A DNA stretch of 64,000 nt, taken from positions 10,230,001 through 10,294,000 of the forward strand of contig OZ231127.1 of NCBI GenBank assembly GCA_965153355.1. Direction: 5' to 3'. The number at the start of each line of letters is the position of its first letter. Position 1 is the stretch's first letter. A program made the position numbers and the translations under genes. The notes under the pieces were generated by a model. The model searched no databases and was not told the DNA's origin. It was given only the letters and a program-made list of their open reading frames with translations. Positions 10,765 to 23,059 of this stretch are shown here, in pieces. The stretch is from Flaccisagitta enflata. Taxonomy: Eukaryota > Chaetognatha > Sagittoidea > Aphragmophora.

Positions 10765-11210
10765 GAAAGAGAGAACTTAGGTGTAATGAAAGAAGAACAT
10801 AAGAAAGAAACATGCAGACAGAGCGACAGACTGACGTGGAGAAAGATGGACGCAATGGACCTAAGAGCGAGTGGACAGAATGAATGCATTCATTGTCACA
10901 CTAATGTTGAGTACTATGCCAGGAAAATTGTTAAAATCAATTTCCAGTCCATTGAAACTCTGTACCTGGCATAAGATGTCCTTGAAATGAAATCATTGTC
11001 AGCGCAGTAATACGTTTCTAATACAGAAGAAAATCATTCTAACGAACACGCTTCTTACGAAATTCCGCTTCTTTCGAACTTCTTTAAAAGTCCCATCATT
11101 CTTTCTTTAGATTCTTTGTTTAAAATTCGCCTATACCAAACTGTGACTAACAAAAAATCGCCTTTAAAAAAATATTTTTTCAGTTAAAATGGTAACGAAA
11201 TTTTGAGAGA

Positions 11211-11372
11211 AAGATAGGAAGGAAGGAAGGAAGGAAGAAAGGAAGGAAGGAAGGAAGGAAGGAAGGAAGGAAGGAAGGAAGGAAGGAAGGAAGGAAGGAA
11301 AGAAGAAACAGAGAAAGAAAGGAAGAAGAGAGAGAAATTTTTCATAGAGGGGAAGAAAGGAAGGAAGTAGCA

Positions 11373-11436
<64 letters not shown>

Positions 11437-11519
11437 ATGAAGAAAGGATGAAAAGAAAGAAGAAAGGATGAAAAGAAAGAAAGTAAGAGAAATAAAGCGA
11501 TCCTAGAGAGAGAGGGAAT

Positions 11520-11576
<57 letters not shown>
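11211..11576. repeat. GGAA, AAAG and GT microsatellite cluster
   Basis: (GGAA)n runs at about 11215-11300, (AAAG)n at about 11375-11436 and (GT)n at 11522-11576, directly upstream of the truncated LINE. Confidence 0.95.
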
Positions 11577-11577
<1 letters not shown>

Positions 11578-11660
11578 TGATATGCTATTTTGTACCGCAT
11601 TACTTTTATGTTATCTTTCTAATTCAACAAAACCATTCTGATGTTTGTTTATGCTACTTG

Positions 11661-13540
11661 GAACGAGATTTTAGCTCTGAAAGCTCATCATCCCAAAATG
11701 AACGTCCAAATTTTGAAAGTTCAATTTGGGATGATGAGCTTTCAGAGCTAAAATCTCGTTCCATTGAATGTAGCAACTATTGGAAGAGTATTGGTTGTCC
11801 AAAATCTGGCCCCGACTTTGAATGTAGAAAGTCTTGTCACTATTTATATAAAGCAGCGTTGCGAAGGAAGAAAAAAAGTGCTGAAAAAACTCACAAGGAT
11901 TCGATGCATGACGATCTTGTGAACAAAAATGGATACTCCTTCTGGAAATCATGGAAGAAGCTAAATAAGTCTGGTGATGGCTCGGCGACGCGTATAAATG
12001 GCAAAACGGAAGCAAAAGATATAGCTGATACTTTTGCAACTTATTTCGAGTCGGTTTATGGTAATAACGAGACACCTGAACATATAAATCTTAAAACAAA
12101 GTTTGAAGAGCAGTACTCTCAGTACTATGCCAACCACATAAATGACAATATTATGCCATATCTTATTTCATGGTCAGAAATGATGGATATTGTCGCGAAA
12201 ATCAAAATGGGCAAATCTTCTTCCGGGATGTGCAAACCTGAACATGTTTTATTTGGTTCTCCCTTGCTCATATGTCATTTTCATTTATTATTCAATGGCC
12301 TGATCCAGCATGGGTATGTTCCCACTGATTTTTTAAAAGGCACAATCACCCCTATCGTGAAAAATCCGCAAGGCGACGTGTCCGATCCCTCCAATTATAG
12401 AGGCATCACGCTAAGTTGTCTCCCAGCTAAGTTATTTGAATTTGCCATACAGATCAAAACCACTCAACTTTTAGACACAGATGACCTTCAATTTGGATTC
12501 AAGAAAAGGACGAGTACAAATCACGCATTGTTCTCCCTTAAGACGACAGTAAATCATTTCAACAAAAATGGCTCCGATGTTTATGTGGCCTTTCTAGACT
12601 GTACAAAGGCTTTTGACCGAATTTCCCATTTCGGATTGTTTTCTAAATTGATGGATCGTTTTGTTCCACTATGCATCCTTATGTGCCTTATTTATTGGTA
12701 CCTTAACATGACATGTGCTGTAAAATGGGAAAACCAATTGAGTCGCAGCTTTAGTATTCCACTTGGAATAAAGCAGGGGGGTATCAACTCCCCCGAGTTC
12801 TTCGGCGTCTACATCAACGATATTGCGACAATATTACGAAATCTCCACGTTGGATGTCACATTTTCGGCATATTCCTCGCTTTCATTCTATTTGCCGACG
12901 ACTTATGCTTGCTAGCGCCCACACTCAAAGCTCTGAACAAGATGATCGAAAAATGTGCTGAATATTGTCGAGAATATGGGCTAACTTTTAATGCCTCAAA
13001 ATCAAAAGTTATTGTCTTTTCAAAGAGCGCGACCAACTACGAAAAACTAGTTCCAATCGTCCTCAATGGCCGCAAGGTTGACTTTGTTGACACCGTCACC
13101 TATCTGGGTACTACGATCATGAACAACAAAGGTTTCTCCTTCTCATCGACAAACGATCTATCAAAGTTTTATCGTGCCTCTAATTCCATACTGAGAGCAA
13201 TCAACAAGCCAAGTGAGGAGGTCTTGATACACCTTCTGTATTCATGTTGCATTCCAATCCTGTCATATGCATCAGCTGTGAAAAACTACCCTTCGCGTCA
13301 AATGCAGGACTGCACCACAGCCACAAATGACTCTCTTCGTTTGATCTTCGGATTCAACAGATGGGAAAGTGTCAGACTTTTACGCGAGTCTTTTGGTTTC
13401 AAGTCCCTGGTTGAAATCTTTGATGCGTCAAAAAGAAAATTTGATGCCTCTCTTCTATCTCATAGTAACCCTGTGATAACTCATCTTGCTCGTCACATTG
13501 AAAGATATCCCGGATAACTTATGTTTTTTTTTTTCTCTTT
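11661..13540 (+). mobile_element. 5'-truncated non-LTR retrotransposon (LINE 1)
   Basis: It contains a reverse transcriptase frame without endonuclease or ORF1. Its 5' end is a fold-back: about 43 bp at 11661-11703 recurs inverted at about 11720-11762 with one mismatch and a ~17-nt loop, so the first bases are an antisense copy of the adjoining RT coding sequence. The 3' end enters a T-rich tract after 13517. It lies in the orientation of the dynein gene, about 600 bp before the first dynein exon in the window. Confidence 0.85.
11709..13517 (+). CDS. LINE reverse transcriptase ORF2 (5'-truncated, open)
   Basis: The frame is open for about 600 codons to TAA at 13515. RT blocks in order: SNYRGITLS, QFGFKKRTST, FLDCTKAFDR (12591-12620), LGIKQGGINSPEFFGVY and catalytic FADD at 12891-12902. 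A typical LINE thumb follows (SKSKVIVFS, VTYLGTTI). The C-terminal part (WESVRLLRESFGF) parallels the same part of the second LINE in this window, so the two are related but distinct lineages. The endonuclease is missing. The lack of stops suggests a fairly recent insertion. Clade within the non-LTR elements (CR1/jockey-like or other) is not assigned. Confidence 0.85.
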   Translation, partial: NFESSIWDDELSELKSRSIECSNYWKSIGCPKSGPDFECRKSCHYLYKAALRRKKKSAEKTHKDSMHDDLVNKNGYSFWKSWKKLNKSGDGSATRINGKTEAKDIADTFATYFESVYGNNETPEHINLKTKFEEQYSQYYANHINDNIMPYLISWSEMMDIVAKIKMGKSSSGMCKPEHVLFGSPLLICHFHLLFNGLIQHGYVPTDFLKGTITPIVKNPQGDVSDPSNYRGITLSCLPAKLFEFAIQIKTTQLLDTDDLQFGFKKRTSTNHALFSLKTTVNHFNKNGSDVYVAFLDCTKAFDRISHFGLFSKLMDRFVPLCILMCLIYWYLNMTCAVKWENQLSRSFSIPLGIKQGGINSPEFFGVYINDIATILRNLHVGCHIFGIFLAFILFADDLCLLAPTLKALNKMIEKCAEYCREYGLTFNASKSKVIVFSKSATNYEKLVPIVLNGRKVDFVDTVTYLGTTIMNNKGFSFSSTNDLSKFYRASNSILRAINKPSEEVLIHLLYSCCIPILSYASAVKNYPSRQMQDCTTATNDSLRLIFGFNRWESVRLLRESFGFKSLVEIFDASKRKFDASLLSHSNPVITHLARHIERYPG

Positions 13541-13819
13541 CTTTTCTTTTCCATTGTGTTATATTTCTTTTGAATGATGATTGAATTTTGTATGTATCTG
13601 TCGCTCTTTATGCTGACGAATTAAAAGAACATATATTACCAGCAATTGTTTTATGTCTACAGCGAAATTCGCCTGTAACGAAAAAGTGTCAGGTTCCCTT
13701 GGGCTTCGCTAGAAAGGTTTTTAACATAACTTTACTCTTACTGTCAACCGGCTTTTCTTTTGAGGCCAACACTCCATGTGTTAGTTTTGCCAAATGATTT
13801 CGTCATCTTTTGACCTCTG

Positions 13820-14111
13820 AACGTTTTCGATTGGCATTTTTTCTTTTCTCCCATTTCTATGAGGAGAGTGGCGTGTGACACCATCTTAGGGGTTTTTCAT
13901 ACCGATACTGTCAACTGGTATTTGTGTTTCTCTTCCATTTATATGAGAGACTGTTTGGTGTGTTTCACTATCTTAATGGTTTTTCATGCCAATACTGTCA
14001 ACTGGTATTTGTCTCTCTCTTCCATTTACATGAGAGACTGTATGGCGTGTATCACTGTGTCATGGCTTTTTCGTATCAAGTGGCATTTGCGCTTCTCCTA
14101 TATTTCATCAG
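13820..14111. repeat. ~84-bp tandem repeat ending in the dynein acceptor
   Basis: Three degenerate units (CTGTCAACTGGTATTTG, TTCTCTTCCATTTATATGAG, AGACTG) precede a fourth that carries the splice acceptor and start of the dynein exon (TCAAGTGGCATTTGC, TTCTCCTATATTTCATCAG). Earlier units have lost the AG at that place. Confidence 0.65.
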
Positions 14112-17100
14112 GGAGAGTCTACCGGGCAAATGGGAGACAGAGTTGACTGCGTTCCAACGCCTCCTCATTCTGAGATGTATTCGAGTGGACAAGGTCACCA
14201 ACGCCATGCAAGACTTCGTCGCTACCAATCTGGGGCAAACATTTATAGAACCTCAGGTAGGTCAAACATGGACGAGGTTCTGACGGAACACAGCAAAGCT
14301 TCCCTACTCTGTGACATCTTTGCCAAATTGTCATGAACTCTCTCTTTCTTAAAAAGGGAGGACGTTATTTAGAGGGGGGCGATAAATGCAGGAAATACGG
14401 TAACTCTTACATTTATTGTCGGAATACACATCTCTGTGACACCTGAGGATAATCCAGGGAGTGCCACCATGGCGATTTCAGAACCTCCAACACACATTTC
14501 CCCCCCCCCCCCCGCAACACTTTTCCCCCGGCCACCGTTGGATCAAAGATATAATCAGTAATAGGTTTTCATTTTTAGATGCGTTCTTCAGGAACGCATT
14601 TCTATAAGAGGGTCTGTCTGTCTGTCAGGCCGTCCGTCCGTTACGCCTGCGTAAGAACCGCTGATCGCGGTCGTTTTTGGCCACGGTGAGATCCTATACT
14701 GAAACAAATGGTCAACCAACATGTTTTGAAAACCTTCTTCACTCGTTTCATCCGTCTGTTCGTCCGTCTGGCCGTCCATTTGTCTCTCCTCATATGTCAC
14801 ATGATCAATACACGCAGAGACGCAGTCCAGACGCATCTTTGCCCAGTCGGGCTCGTTGTCAGATGAATGGTATTTCTGTCAGTATGTCTGTAACACCGAG
14901 CCTTTTCGTGCAAATTTGTATTAGTCGTATTACTTGTGTTTTAGTATCTTGCATGCGATTATATCCTGCTATCTGTCGGTCCGTCTGTCACTCACCTCTT
15001 GGCATTTACAGATAATTTGTAATTTGTGTATCAACGCCCTTGCCCAAATGCATGATTATCTAACTAGTTTACCTACTGCCCCGGCCCACTCGCACACTAA
15101 TCGGGTACCTGGCCTTGTTTTTTCTCAAGTTATGAGTGTGGAAACTTAGAGCCCCAACCGCAAATGAGTAATGACTGATGTTGTACCCCCAGGGTAGTTG
15201 TTGCTAGATTGCCACTGCAGCTCTGCCCCTGCTAACGTACAGCGTATTAAAATATGTTGCTCCTGCCCTTTGAATTTCTCATAACGGTCGATGTTTTTTT
15301 TATTTGAATATCAACTTGCGCAGCCGTGTAGTCCACCTAATTTCCTATCTGAGCACGCTTGAAACTTTGCTGAATAAGTACGAAAATTGCGGATTTGCGC
15401 GAGCGATATCTATATTTCCTCAGCTTCAGTCTAGTCTGTAATTGATAATCACTATTATGCCCACGTTCTTACGCAACTAACATGCTGTCGCTAAATTTAC
15501 TTCTGATTACCGCGAATCCATAGGCCGGTGGGGTAAGTGATTGGATGCTTAGTGCCTAGCATGACGCTGGAATATCTTTCTTCAAGGCGTATTATCAAAA
15601 ACAACAAGAAACAACTCCATATAGAAGTTTAGAAATGTGTAGCAAAAAGGTAGACAGAAGGAAACGTTCTGACATTGGATATACTAAAGAAGAAGCTTAC
15701 GCTGAATAGTAAACAATTAAAAGCCTTGATTTCCGTATTTTCAAATGCTCGGATGATATTTGCATGCGGATCTGTTTTTACATTTTCCTCTACTTCTCTT
15801 GCATTCTTCTGTCATGGTAGTGATTCTGCCTTTTCTTGCATCCTTCTTTCAAAGCATGTTCATGCAGCTGTAATCTGCATTCTATACTGTTCATGCAGCT
15901 GTAATCTGCATTCTATACTGTTTCTCTACAACTAAGAAGATGTATTGATGCTCCGTCTAAAAGGAGTTAAAATATAAATGCTATGTCAAAAAGGCCTTTT
16001 CAAACACTTGATTTTGATAGTAGCCCATTATTGACACCTTATTTGCATGTTGCAGTGACATTTTTATCGGTTTTGTAAATTGTATTATCATAAGCGCAAA
16101 AAAAAAAAAAACAAAAACAAAAGAAAGAAAAAAGAAAGAAAGTAAAATAGCGGAACGAAATGAAACTCCCAAATTTCGCTTTGTTAATCGCCAAAAGATG
16201 CATATGCATGTACGAGGAATTTGAAATTGTACTTCAAGTTTTTAATATTACTTGAACTGTTGAAGAATCGCTTCATAGCGGGTTCCGGTCACGTCTTCCG
16301 CATGTTATCTAACAGCATCAAAATAAAATCGATCGTTAATGCAAATTGAATCTTCCTTTGGAGGAACAAATGTCATTGTTACGCCGAATTTTCACACTCC
16401 TTTTCGGTTTTGACATTTTTTCCAACACAGACTGCAGACTTGACGCAAGTGTTCAAAGATTCTTCACCCACCACGCCTCTGATCTTCGTGCTGTCGGTGG
16501 GCACAGATCCAGCCGCCGATCTCTACAAATTCGCCGATGAAATGCGCTTCTCTAAAAAGCTCACTGCCATATCCCTTGGACAGGTAAGATCGAGAAAAAT
16601 TCTGCAGTGCTGAATTTGTCCATGGAAAATAGTTGGCTCCAATATCCGGGTTCTTTTTGACTATCATCCTATCTTTCGAGGTCTGTTTCTGCATGTCGGT
16701 CTGTCTGATATTCTTTTCTTTCTGATAATCTTTTACATTCTTCAGAGGTGCCGAATCTGCTAAGCTGCCGCGTAGCATAAAAATTATAGCATTAGCTGCC
16801 GCACTTTCAAATGTAGGACTGCGCTCCTCCATTTTGAGTACCAGTATTAAGTGACTGCTTCCGCATTTCAGGGAAGTACTGCCGGTACAACCACCTTGAG
16901 GAGGGCGCGAGATCATGAGAGATTTACTTGTTCCCCAAGCAGTAACAATCATGAATAACAATTAAAGCTGTAGCGGTGATTTACGGGGTACTACAACAAA
17001 AGATTTCAAGATTTCAAGACTTCAAAGTTATATTGAGATTTTTTCTTAATATTTTACCTTTCAAACAAAACTCAACGATAGTTGAAAGAAAGGAGATTCT

Positions 17101-17580
17101 AGAATTAAATCAATCATGCTTGCTTTTTTTTGTTGTTGTGGGGCTTTTTACTGTCGTTAATATAGATAATCATCCGACGAAAAGAAATAACATTTTTTCT
17201 TTATAAAGAATGTTGTATACTGTTGGAAAGAAGTCGAATTACGTAATTACGTAATTCGACTTTTTGAAACGTAGGGGAGAAATAAAGTTTTCCATTTTCG
17301 GTTTGGGGCAATTTTAGCAAGTTGGGCAGTTTTGGGGCTGGGAGTATACATTTTTTGATATTCACAGCTAAGAAAGAGCTAATTTTTCTCTTTCAAATGG
17401 CGCCAACCAGAAGTCTCTAGGATCAATAGTTTTGGAGTTATGAATTTTTGAATCTTTTTTTATTTTTTCGCATTTTTGCAAAAATTGATATTTTCTATTG
17501 ATCCCAATTTTTTGGTCTTAAGTAACAATAGGGAAGTGTAAACATGTTACGCAAATTGACCCTGACTTTTATGACGTTAG

Positions 17581-17612
<32 letters not shown>

Positions 17613-17620
17613 CACACACA

Positions 17621-17653
<33 letters not shown>

Positions 17654-17672
17654 GCAAGCCTTAGAAAGAGAG

Positions 17673-17746
<74 letters not shown>

Positions 17747-20700
17747 CACACACACACACACATATTTATTGAGAATGGCCACGCTCACTATCAACGAATT
17801 GCTCTGTTTCGTCTCTTCGCAAGCGGACAAACTCCCATTTGACTCTCTTCACCAAACGATTCAAGACTTCTATTCTGAAGAAGAAATAACGAAAGCCAAG
17901 CAGTTGCTTGTTTTGGAATACGACAAAACTCTTGATCCGGAGTTAATCAAAGATCAACGCAAAAACCGTGTAAATGGTAAAACCAGTGCCAAGGACAAAA
18001 CAGTGAAAGATATCCTTGACATTTGGCAGTTAATCGATCGCTATAACGCCGGCAAACTCGGCGCCCAATTTGTCGCCGCAGATATCAACAGATTACCGTC
18101 GCTAAATGCTGAAAAATTCAATCTCCAATTCCTCGTCTCTTCTATCCTCAAGCTTCAGGATCACGTCGCGAAGCAAGAGAATTTGAATGAGAATGTTCTT
18201 AATACTTTGCTGAAAGTTAACAACCGTCTGAATGCAGTTTCACAAGGTCGTAATTCTTTAAATCGATCTCTTCCTCAAACGCCCATCCTGCTTGGTGGAA
18301 AAAAGAGAAAAAACGCCGACAATACTGTCGACGGCGACGACGACGACGACGACGACAGTGACGCTGACGAAAGTTTTGACGACGCCGTTGCCATAACGCC
18401 GTCGACCAACACTGTTGTCAAAACAAAATCATGAACTGTTAAAAAGGCACGTAAAAACTTCAACACGCCGTCTGCCGGGCATTCTTCGAGTTCACTCGTC
18501 TCGGTGTCATCGTCGGCATCAATCACGACTCATCCGTTGGCGTCATTAACGGCGCCATCTCCAGTCCCCTCTGCGGCGCCATATCCAGTCCCCTCCGCGG
18601 CGCCATCATCGGCGTCGATCTCGGCATCAGCGTTGGCGGCATCTGCAGTGGCAAACGTGCCAGCAGTTGAAACGCCATCTCCAGCGTCGATCTCGTCGTC
18701 ATCAACGGCGTCGTTCCCGGCGCCATCTTCTGCGCCAATTGCTGCAGCATCGTCAGCGTCAATCTCGGCGCCAATCGCGGCGCCTTTGGCATCGGCTTCT
18801 GCAACTCTGGCTACTACTACATTAACAATGTCTTCCTCAGCTAAATCGGGAAGTATTCCTACGCCTTCTTTCTCAGACAAAGCGAAACAACTCAAACAAA
18901 AGAGTGGTGGTTGGCTCGACAACACTCGTAAGAAGAAGAATTCTGTGAAAATTGTGGGAGAAGAAACATCTGACTCTCTCTCCGGGGCGTCGCTCCTGTA
19001 GTTCGAGACTACTGGGACTTGTCGGTTTCCCGTCTTGATCCAGTTGCTACTCCCGAAAAAGTCAAATTCTTTCTCCAAGGAAAAGGCATTGACGTCAAAG
19101 AAGTCTTTGTATTCGAATCAAAAAACAAAGGCACAAAGTCTGCCAAAGTCCGAGTCTCGAGAGAGCATAAGGAAAAAGTGAAAGATGGCAAGTTATGGCC
19201 ACAATTTGTCCGCATCCAGGACTGGATCTACAAGCCCAAGTCCGAGAGGAGGCCAAAATCGTCCTCTTAGTCACAGAATATCTTTTGTGTCTATCTTTTC
19301 TCTTCTCATCTTTTTCCAATCAAATTTCATTTTCGCCTCTCAAACAAAAAACATATCCATTGGCTCTCATAACTTACACGGATTCAAAAAATCCCTTGAT
19401 TACCATAAAAGCTGCATTAACAGTCATGGTGGCATCTGGCTTGGCCAAGAGCTATGGCTCCAAGAGAGTCAGCTGTCTCAACTTCAACAGCTTGGCTGTC
19501 AGTATGTCGCTCGCTCTGGCATGCAAACTGCCACTTCATCGGGTATTCTACGCGGACGCCCATTTGGGGGAGTGAGCATTGCTTGGTCACGTGATCTCAA
19601 CCAAGCAGTGAGACCGGTATCTAATTTCCGTCACAAAAGAATCGTTGCAGTGGAGCTCACGTCGGAAACGGACAAGTTTCTCATAGTCTCAATCTACATG
19701 CCTTTTTTCGATGCCTCCAATCGGGATCAGTGTCTGACTGAGGCTCAGGATACTATTTCATTCATTGAATTATTGATTGATAGCCACCCTGATCATCTCA
19801 TCATTCTTGGCGGTGACCTCAACACCGAATTAAAGGGAGACTCTCCGTTCGACAATCTTTGGCACAATCTTTCTACCAAATATCGATTAGCATATTGCAG
19901 CAACTTTTTTTCTGCGCCTGGCTACACATATCACCATGAAACGCTTGGTCATAAGAAACTGATCGACCATTTCATTGTAAGTAAAAGGATAATTGATGAT
20001 CAAATGTCAAGTAATCATGCTATCCTGGAAGATGGTACGAATCTCTCAGACCATCTGCCCATCATCATGACACTCAGTTGTCCAATTCGAGCAAGCAATA
20101 TTGACTCTGCAACAACCACTAGAAAGCCAACGCTAAGGTGGAACAAACTTAGTCAGAATGACCTGCGCGCCTACACAGATAGACTCGAGCAAGCGACTCA
20201 ACGAATGGCTGAAATTCGTGGAGGCTTCTTCAACAGCATATGTCGTGGTAACTGTCACTGTGACAATGAACAGTGCAAGTATTTCATACAGCAAGAGTAT
20301 GACGACCTTATATCTTGCATCCAGGAAGCTGAATCCGTCTTACCCCGCCATAAACCGGGTGCTTGCAAAGATTGGTGGTCGCCCGAGCTCTCTGATTTAA
20401 AGTGCCAATCAATTGATATTCAATCCTTGTGGATTGCTGAAGGTCGGCCTCGCTCTGGCCCAACCTGTAATGAAAGGCTTCGTGTGTGGTCACTGTACAA
20501 ATGCGCACTTCGATCTGCTCAACGTCAGCCCAAATTGGACGCTTGGAATGATCTTCATTCTGCCATGGAATGCGACGACACCAATAGTTTTTGGAATTCT
20601 TGGAGAGTTCTTTACAACAACAAATCAGATCAATTTGCTCCTGTCGTTGACGGCTGCTCCAGCAAAAGCGCAATTGCCACGGCCTTCAGCAAAAGTTTTC

Positions 20701-22279
20701 AGTCAAATTGTGAGCCAAACAACAAGAAATATGTTGACGACCTTGACAAACGTTTCTCTGAAAAGTATGTCGAGTTTAACGCTAATCACGAGTCTTCCTG
20801 TAATTGCAGTCAATACAAAGTCAGTGTGGAACTTTTGTTGGACATTGTCTGTTCTCTTAAGAATGGAAAATGCGCTGACGAAGACGGAATTCATGCAGAG
20901 CATTTCAAATATGCGCCCTACAACTTCTTGTCCCGGCTGACCAAGCTCATAAATAGTATGCTCGCTCACTCATTCGTTCCCAAACAATTTCGCTTTGGCT
21001 ACATCATTCCCATCATCAAAGATAGACAAGGTGACAAAGGCGACGTCTCGAACTATCGCGGTATCACCATTTTGCCAATGCTGACAAAACTATTTGAGCA
21101 TGTACTCAAAAGGACATTCTCAGACTGCTTGAACACGTCTTCTCTTCAATTTGGCTTCAAACGGAGGCACTCCACCAAACGGTGAACTACTATATAAACA
21201 ATGGAAACAGTGTTTTCTGCTCTTTCTTAGATGCCAGCAAGGCTTTCGATCGCCTCGTCCACTCGGGCCTCTTCCTAAAAATGGTTGAAAAAAATCTTCC
21301 CAAGATTTTCATTGACGTCATCATTTGCTGGTATGACGGCCTCTTCTGTTGTGTCCTCTGGAATGATACGTACAGTGATTGGTTTCCAATCATTGCTGGC
21401 GTGCGTCAGGGGGGCGTTCTCTCTCCCGACTTTTACGGTCTCTACGTCGACGATTTACTGTCAATACTCGAAGCTAGTGGCATCGGCTGCTATTTGCTGA
21501 ATAGATTCGCCGCTGCTCTCATGTATGCTGACGACTTGATCCTTCTTTCGCCGTCGATAAAAGGATTACAGCGCATGCTCATCATTTGTGAAAAGTATTG
21601 CACTGAATGGGATATCAAGCTGAATCCCAAAAAAACCAAAACCCTTTGGTTTGGCAAAGGCTCCAATCCCAGTTGTCAACTTAGTCTGAACGGATCTTCT
21701 ATTGAATGGGTAGACAGGTGGCACTACCTAGGAGTAACTCTCATCCACGGCAACTCTTTCAACTGCTGCATCAACGACACGCTCAGTAAATTCTACCGTG
21801 CTGCCAACTCTATACTGCGTGTGGATGGCAAATCTGAAGACTTAGTCATGCTTCGCCTCCTCGAAACCCATTGCCTATCCATTCTTTCTTACGCTATTGA
21901 AGTTGTTCATGTTGCCGATCGACGACAGAAAAGTAAGATGCGAGTTGCCTATAACTCCATGTTTCGAAAAGTCTTTAATTACTCTTGGCGTGAGAGTGTT
22001 ACTGATCTGCAGCATGCTCTTGGTCGCCCCACGTGGGAAGAGCTGGTTGCTACACGCAAAGACAATTTCTTCAAAAGATTTCGTTACCTACCATCTGACT
22101 CCTTGGTACGCGCGCTAAATCGCTGAGCTCAATTAATAGTGATTTCAGTTTGTGATTGCCATTAATTGTGATCTCCTTTTGTTTTTGTCTTTTGCTCTTG
22201 TTTGAATCTCTTGTTTTCCGTTACACTTCATGTGTGAATATAAGTCATATATAGCTGCCATTAATGTTCTCACTTTATG

Positions 22280-22361
<82 letters not shown>

Positions 22362-22386
22362 ACACACACGCACATACACAGAAACA

Positions 22387-22443
<57 letters not shown>

Positions 22444-23012
22444 ACACACTTACATACACACACATGCTGTCACACACATAAGCACACACACTGAGGCAGT
22501 AGCATATTGAACAAGCAGCATTGGAGAAAGAAACATCATTTCTCTAAGCCCTGCTACTGCCACCCTCATGTAATCGAGGATATGACAACCTGACCTCCAC
22601 GTGGTGGGGCTGGCGCGAAGAAACGGACTCTGAAAGAAGAACTTCATTTCTTTTTCTAAGAGAGCACCGCTAACATATTTTTGCTTCATAACAAAATTGA
22701 ACTAACGCAGAACTGACTTTTTCTTCTTTTAAATTTTCTTTCAAAATCATTTTTTTTTAAAACAATGTTTTCTTGGCTCACCAATTTTGGGCAATCTAAT
22801 TGAAAATGAGCATAAAAAAATCCAAAGAATGAAAAACACAAAAAGAAAAAGTCAACCAGGGGAAAATTCAACCTTTACGACTTTTTTCCGGTCGGCGAGA
22901 GCCGCCTTTATTGGTAAGAAATAAAAAACTGCAATATGCAAATGAGGATTAGATCCAATGATGAATGAAACACCTGCGCAGATTTCATCAGATTTACACA
23001 TTGGAGGATCCT

Positions 23013-23059
<47 letters not shown>

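Larger units (their letters stand above)
17775..22284 (+). mobile_element. Near full-length, decayed non-LTR retrotransposon (LINE 2)
   Basis: A two-ORF LINE in the dynein intron between exons 16431-16583 and 23265-23402, in the gene's orientation. ORF1 is at 17775-19270 and ORF2 (endonuclease plus RT) at 19185-22126, with about 150 bp of 3' sequence. Both sides border GA/CA microsatellite (17587-17764 and 22285-22495), so it may have inserted into that repeat. At least one nonsense codon and two frameshifts make it inactive as read. Confidence 0.88.
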
